A DNA stretch of 64,000 nt from Pholiota molesta (Eukaryota; Basidiomycota; Agaricomycetes; Agaricales; Strophariaceae), in contig JACGCK010000043.1 in assembly GCA_014925825.1 (NCBI GenBank), positions 62,001 through 126,000 on the forward strand. Reading direction: 5' to 3'. The notes below the pieces were generated by a model. It was not told where the DNA came from and ran no database searches. It saw only the letters and a list, made by a program, of their open reading frames with translations. Made by a program: the position numbers and the translations under genes. Of this stretch, positions 59,909 through 64,000 are shown one piece after another (position 1 is the stretch's first letter; every line of letters starts with the position of its first letter).

Positions 59909-62716
59909 AGCGGCAACAAAGTCAGTGGTGAAGGAGAAATGAGGGACTGCAAATGGATGAAATATGGGCCAACGACGAAGACGTTACAAGTGGGATATGA
60001 AAAAGACTTTGTGAAGAGAGAGTATTTAATAGTGAGATAGCAGTGGACCAATGACCAAAATACAACAACTCATGCAAAAAGCACGTCCGGAAAAGAGAAG
60101 AATGAGCAAACTTTCTAGCTGTGTTCCCGGACAAGGGCGCTCGCGTGATATCTCCGATATCGATCCTCCGCGCCGGCTTCCCGGCAAATCTTCATCGCCC
60201 TATAAAGCAGGTTCACCACAACTTCGGCACCACGCCGCCCACCTGGGCCCCTCTCCAGATTCATACCAGATCGCCTTAATCAAGCCTGCGCCTGAGGACC
60301 AAAACACATCCTCGTAGAACGCTTTGAAGCGCTCGGACCACTATCTTACGGTGCATTGGCCGTGCGTCTAGACCCAAAGTTTGTGAGCTTGAATCTCAAT
60401 GAGTCGGACACGTCTTTTGAGTTTATGTGACATGACATGACAAACGCAGACACGAGGAGGGAGCTCTAGTCCGACGTCCCGTCCCTCCCGCAGAAAAAGG
60501 CTTATGGATTGTTCCTATACCTCGATATAGGTCGCTCAGCTGGGGGTGCATTTCGCCCAACGCCGAGAAGTTGCCTTGAAATCATGTCCGCACAGCCGTT
60601 GCGGTTCAGATTACTACATACTTGTCATCTCGAATCCCTGTCTTTATATAATGGATGTGCGCCTGTACAGTGTAGGGGACATAAAACAGCTGCAGGACGC
60701 AAACGTAAACGGTCCGTAAGGCATGATGATGTTCCGAGGATAGGCCCCATTCTCTATCGTCCAATGTTATATGTTCAAGTCAAAGCTTCCCGGGAATAGG
60801 TTTCACACGAAGAGCACGTTGGGATTGGCTGATGGACCAGATTTTCACAAGGTCGCTCCTGGGTGGCTCCCATATGGACACGGAAAAGTCTATTTGACTC
60901 GACTAAGAATACTTACGGCCAAGGTGTTCAAACGCTAAGGAGCCGCACGTTTAACATTTCGCTCGAAAGAGCTCCAAAGGTTCGGTAGGATTTGGGGTTG
61001 AGAAACCTTGAACAGAGTTCTCCCGCTATCGACATAAGCATTAGAACTTTGACATAATTAGCAGTTTCGTTACGAGACAATTGAAGGATGCGCTGAATTT
61101 ATAACACACTGGCCCGAAGAAGTTTGAAGTGCTTCAAACATGGTAGCCCCTTGGTCTACTTTTACTTCGTCAAATCAGCTGAACATATAGTACCTTCACA
61201 GATACATACTACGCCACTTATAATCCGAATACTCTCCATAAGGTTTGCGGTGGGTTGACAGGCTACACTGTTCGTCCAAAATGGGCAAAATAACCCAATG
61301 CGCTCCGATTTAGAACCTAGCCGGGGCTGGCTGCTCCCAGAAGGGTGTAGACTCCATCGAAAGCGTTCCCATGAAACGAGATACCGCAAGAAATGTGGGA
61401 TAAGTTTGGGACAAGTATTCCATCTAAGTATGCGAGATTGGCGGTAAAATTCAGCGGCATTCTTGCGGCATTCTCGAAGTGACCTCAATTGACCAGGATG
61501 CATTGAACTGAAATACGAATATTGTTTAGCGGAGTATGGCATTCCTTTTAGTATTTTTAACCAGAGGAGTAGACCTGCTCGTTTACTTTGACTATTTGCA
61601 TTCAGAGGTGAACGCAGCTCCATGGCTCTATTAGGTATAAAACTTTGTCGAAAAAGATTGTAAGCTTAAGCTCATAGCAAATTTAATTTACGGCGCCGAT
61701 AGCAGATTAACAAAGTGCAGTACTCGTCATGTGGAAGTCTCAGAATGACCGGTTCCCATTGATCATACCCACCGACACCGGCTGCTGGAATCAGTCGAGG
61801 CCTGCGAAGGCATAGAGTTCGACCATGGTGGAGTAGGTATTACAACAGCAAACTTTATCTGACATCCGCCGATGATGGTCTTTGGAGCCTGCCGTACATT
61901 ATACTCAAGATCTCAAATGTGAACTGGGGATGAAGCAATAAGGGTGTCAAGGATATGCGGGATGGCGAGCTGGAATTTAGGGTGTAGAATGAGGCATTTG
62001 CGCGAATTCAGTGATAGAGTCTAAGAGGGCGTTTGGTGGATTCGACGCACAAGATCTAGTTCACAGGTAGAAAGCGCCCATTCGGGGCAATGTATATCCC
62101 GCGTTGAAGCGCGCTTCCACACCACCACGGTCTTTTCGCACCTTGACGATTTGGATCCCCATGCTATATTATATGTGATTCAAATTGCTGCGACAGTGCC
62201 AATGGCACCACCAATGATCCCCGGATTAGAGATAAATCAACAGCCGCGGATATTAATATACTTGCCCCCTTGCAGAGGATTCAGCGTATGTGGATCATAT
62301 TTAATTGTCCCTGGATGAATCCATGATTACGATCGTAGTTCTGTGGCGTTAGTTTCCGAAGAGCTTGATAACATGTGCTGAATTCAATGAGAATCAGCGG
62401 TTTTTGAATCAAATGGCCATTCACTCACATTCACATCCAAAGTTAGCTTGAAGATGTGGCATCCTATGACGCATGATACGATGTGATTAGTAACACTTCA
62501 CAATTTCACACCCACGGGCAATATGTGAAGAGAGCATCCATGCGATGCGAAATAGATCATTTGCTGATTGTTCCTTGAGACTGAATCCCTGAGACGAGAG
62601 CGTTAGAGAGGCAAGACAGTTATTAGCACACTTTACATGTTCTTCTAGAGTTTGTAGTAAAATGCATTAAGTAAAATGCATTAAGATGTGGAGACAAGGT
62701 TCGCTAGATAGATGAT
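59909..62716. other. 2.8 kb stretch without a supported gene
   Basis: The left end is the velvet promoter. A minus-strand frame at 61162-61623 (153 aa) and a plus frame at 60509-60799 have no family resemblance. On the minus strand near 62230-62070 two short protein-like pieces (GIIGGAIGTVAAI and MGIQIVKVRKDRGG) occur in different frames and may be remnants of a lost gene. A 14-bp tandem duplication is at 62659-62686. The right end near 62700 is the SOD 3'UTR. Confidence 0.4.
62659..62686. repeat. Exact 14-bp tandem duplication
   Basis: The unit taaaatgcattaag occurs twice in succession without mismatch, about 30 bp beyond the SOD stop codon, so it lies in the probable 3'UTR. Confidence 0.85.
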
Positions 62717-63687
62717 CTATTTAGAGGCATTGACAAGTCTGGCCTCGGCTTCTTCGAAGTTGATGACGTTCCAGATGGCGTTGAGGTACTGTGAAACTAT
62801 AAGAATACTGGCAACAATTGAAGAAATAATAAGACTTACATCGGGCTTGACATTCTTATACTAATTATACAGTAATTGTCATAAGAAATTAGTCAAATAT
62901 GATGCGACGAGAAATGTCCAAACTTGCCTGGAGGTAGAAAGCCTAAAATATAGTGAGCACTTAGCCAAACAAATGAAAAGTGAAGCTACGTACATGCTCC
63001 CATATATCAATGCCGATGATAGGAACGTGGGCTACAATATCGTTAGACCAGAAAGCGATGCGCAGAGTTGTATATTTGACATACAGAGAGAGGATCCTGG
63101 TTCGCGGTGGTCACAATTTCAAGCTTCTTCAAGAGGTGAATATCCCTAAAATTTGCTAGTAAAATCTTACGAGAAGGAAGAAAACTCACGAGCCACCCCA
63201 TCCGCTTCCTTGAATGGCAGCTGTGGCCGCGTTCATTTGAGTCTTGAACTGCTCCACGGAGCCAAAATCGCTGATGAGGGCTTTCTCAAGACACCTCCAG
63301 AAGCCAGCTTGCCACCAGCTTCCTTTGCGGGCGCCAGGTTCTTCCAGAACAAGGAATGGTTGATATGACCTCCTCCATTGAACTTCAAGGCGCTTTGCAT
63401 TGGATGCGCTTGGCGTTGAGTCGGTTTGAGCATATGCCTCTCTGCGGCGTTGAGTCCATTGACATAGGTCTGGTGGTGCTTGTCTGGTGTAGTTTCATGA
63501 TTTCTTCCGCGATGTATGGTTCGAGAGCCTTTCTCACGAAATTAGTCACGTTTCTCTGCGACATCCAAAGACTTGAATCGCACATCGTAAGCATATGGCA
63601 AAGGGGGCAAGGTATGCTTGTAAGCCTTCCCGCCGCGAAGGTGCGGGTCAAGGTGGGCCTGAAGACGTTCTTGGCGATGGAGAGCAT
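62717..63687 (-). CDS. SOD2: Mitochondrial manganese superoxide dismutase, frame broken in exon 1
   Basis: Minus-strand gene from ATG at 63687 ([20 protein letters not shown], a mitochondrial presequence) to TAG at 62717. Recognisable parts in order: [27 protein letters not shown] (first metal His region), [33 protein letters not shown] (second His), [56 protein letters not shown] (metal Asp and His) and [20 protein letters not shown]. This is the Mn/Fe-SOD alpha-hairpin plus C-terminal domain, which converts superoxide to peroxide in the matrix. Introns separate the tiny exons between 63150 and 62780. The large 5' exon has five frame changes (about 63630, 63486, 63437, 63402 and 63280), four of them single missing bases, which strongly suggests sequence error because the encoded family residues remain intact. 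Confidence 0.85.
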
Positions 63688-64000
63688 TTGAAGAATGTAT
63701 GTGGTTTTGGTAGAGAGGAGAGGAGTGCAAGAAGAGTGCGAATCTTCCCGAACGCACTGCTGAAACTCTGCGGCGCGCCTCCGAGTCCTTCGTCATACCT
63801 TCCTAGCTTGGTCAGCTGTATCACGCGGCCGCGTCAATACTTCGGCAAACTCCGATACAGAATGCAGCATCGTCGCCAAGTCGTCGCGTCAACGTCGCGT
63901 TCAAGTCGCGTTGCAGAACGATTGCAGATTCACAATCTCTGCATACAAAATAGGAATATCACATACATCTCACTTTTTCGCTTCCTCTAATTTCACTTTC
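63688..64000. promoter_or_regulatory. SOD upstream region
   Basis: These are the 313 bp upstream of the minus-strand SOD start. No gene is supported; the plus-strand frame covering it is the antisense of SOD plus random extension. A GCGGCCGCG-containing segment lies near 63826. No TATA box is clear. Confidence 0.4.

Noticed and set aside
61162..61623. 153-aa minus-strand frame
   Set aside because: The longest frame in the gap but without recognisable family features or promoter context; could be chance.
1..64000. CRISPR arrays, prophage, bacterial operons or integrated virus
   Set aside because: No spaced direct repeats, no Shine-Dalgarno-led operons, no capsid or polymerase frames; genes have spliceosomal introns throughout.
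1..64000. Secondary-metabolite gene cluster around velvet and beta-lactamase genes
   Set aside because: No synthase, P450, methyltransferase or cluster transporter is present in the right part of the window, so a biosynthetic cluster is not supported.

Overview
The window is nuclear DNA of a filamentous basidiomycete, most likely an agaricomycete. The evidence is: genes broken by many 45-100 bp GT-AG introns (one clear GC-AG), compact spacing, an intron-free initiator tRNA-Met, and protein families typical of that group (velvet regulator, Zn2Cys6 factor with a middle homology region, type II NADH dehydrogenase, CYSTM-like cysteine-rich protein, small secreted proteins). I see no bacterial, viral, CRISPR or intact transposon signature. 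Exon ends were read by eye from splice signals and reading frame, so outer limits are firmer than internal junctions.

Layout. 0-16.5 kb: start of an unknown minus-strand gene, RTF1 (Paf1 complex), an M20 amidohydrolase divergent from an HCS1/IGHMBP2-type SF1 helicase, a P-loop ATPase of probable mitochondrial location, and a WGR-type poly(ADP-ribose) polymerase. This is mostly transcription and DNA-maintenance housekeeping. 16.5-32.9 kb: an acidic RING protein, a gene-poor 1.9 kb gap, a triose-phosphate/nucleotide-sugar transporter, two small secreted proteins (a WAP-like cysteine-rich peptide and an ADP-ribosyltransferase-like protein), an amino-acid permease, and a BAH-PHD chromatin protein divergent from the CLN3/battenin homologue. 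33.2-46.1 kb: a large Zn2Cys6 factor with a Gln-rich tail, a gene-free stretch, UPF3 (nonsense-mediated decay) divergent from SYF2 (spliceosome), and an unknown gene. 46.7-64 kb: a serine beta-lactamase-family gene, a CYSTM-like gene, a decayed second beta-lactamase copy, a WH1-CRIB protein, a mitochondrial type II NADH dehydrogenase, an unknown gene next to tRNA-iMet, a velvet protein, a 2.8 kb gap and mitochondrial Mn superoxide dismutase.

The most important technical observation is a set of about twenty reading-frame breaks. Most are single missing bases in runs of two to five identical bases. They lie inside otherwise conserved genes (the P-loop ATPase, UPF3, beta-lactamase, CYSTM, NADH dehydrogenase, velvet, Mn-SOD), become frequent after 40 kb, and are absent from RTF1, the helicase, PARP, the transporter, CLN3 and SYF2. 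Because they hit unrelated and normally essential genes, consensus-sequence error is the simplest explanation, and automatic gene models here will be wrong. No new defence or biosynthetic system was found. The best biological leads are the small secreted proteins, the CYSTM/beta-lactamase duplication block and the truncated WASP-like WH1-CRIB protein.
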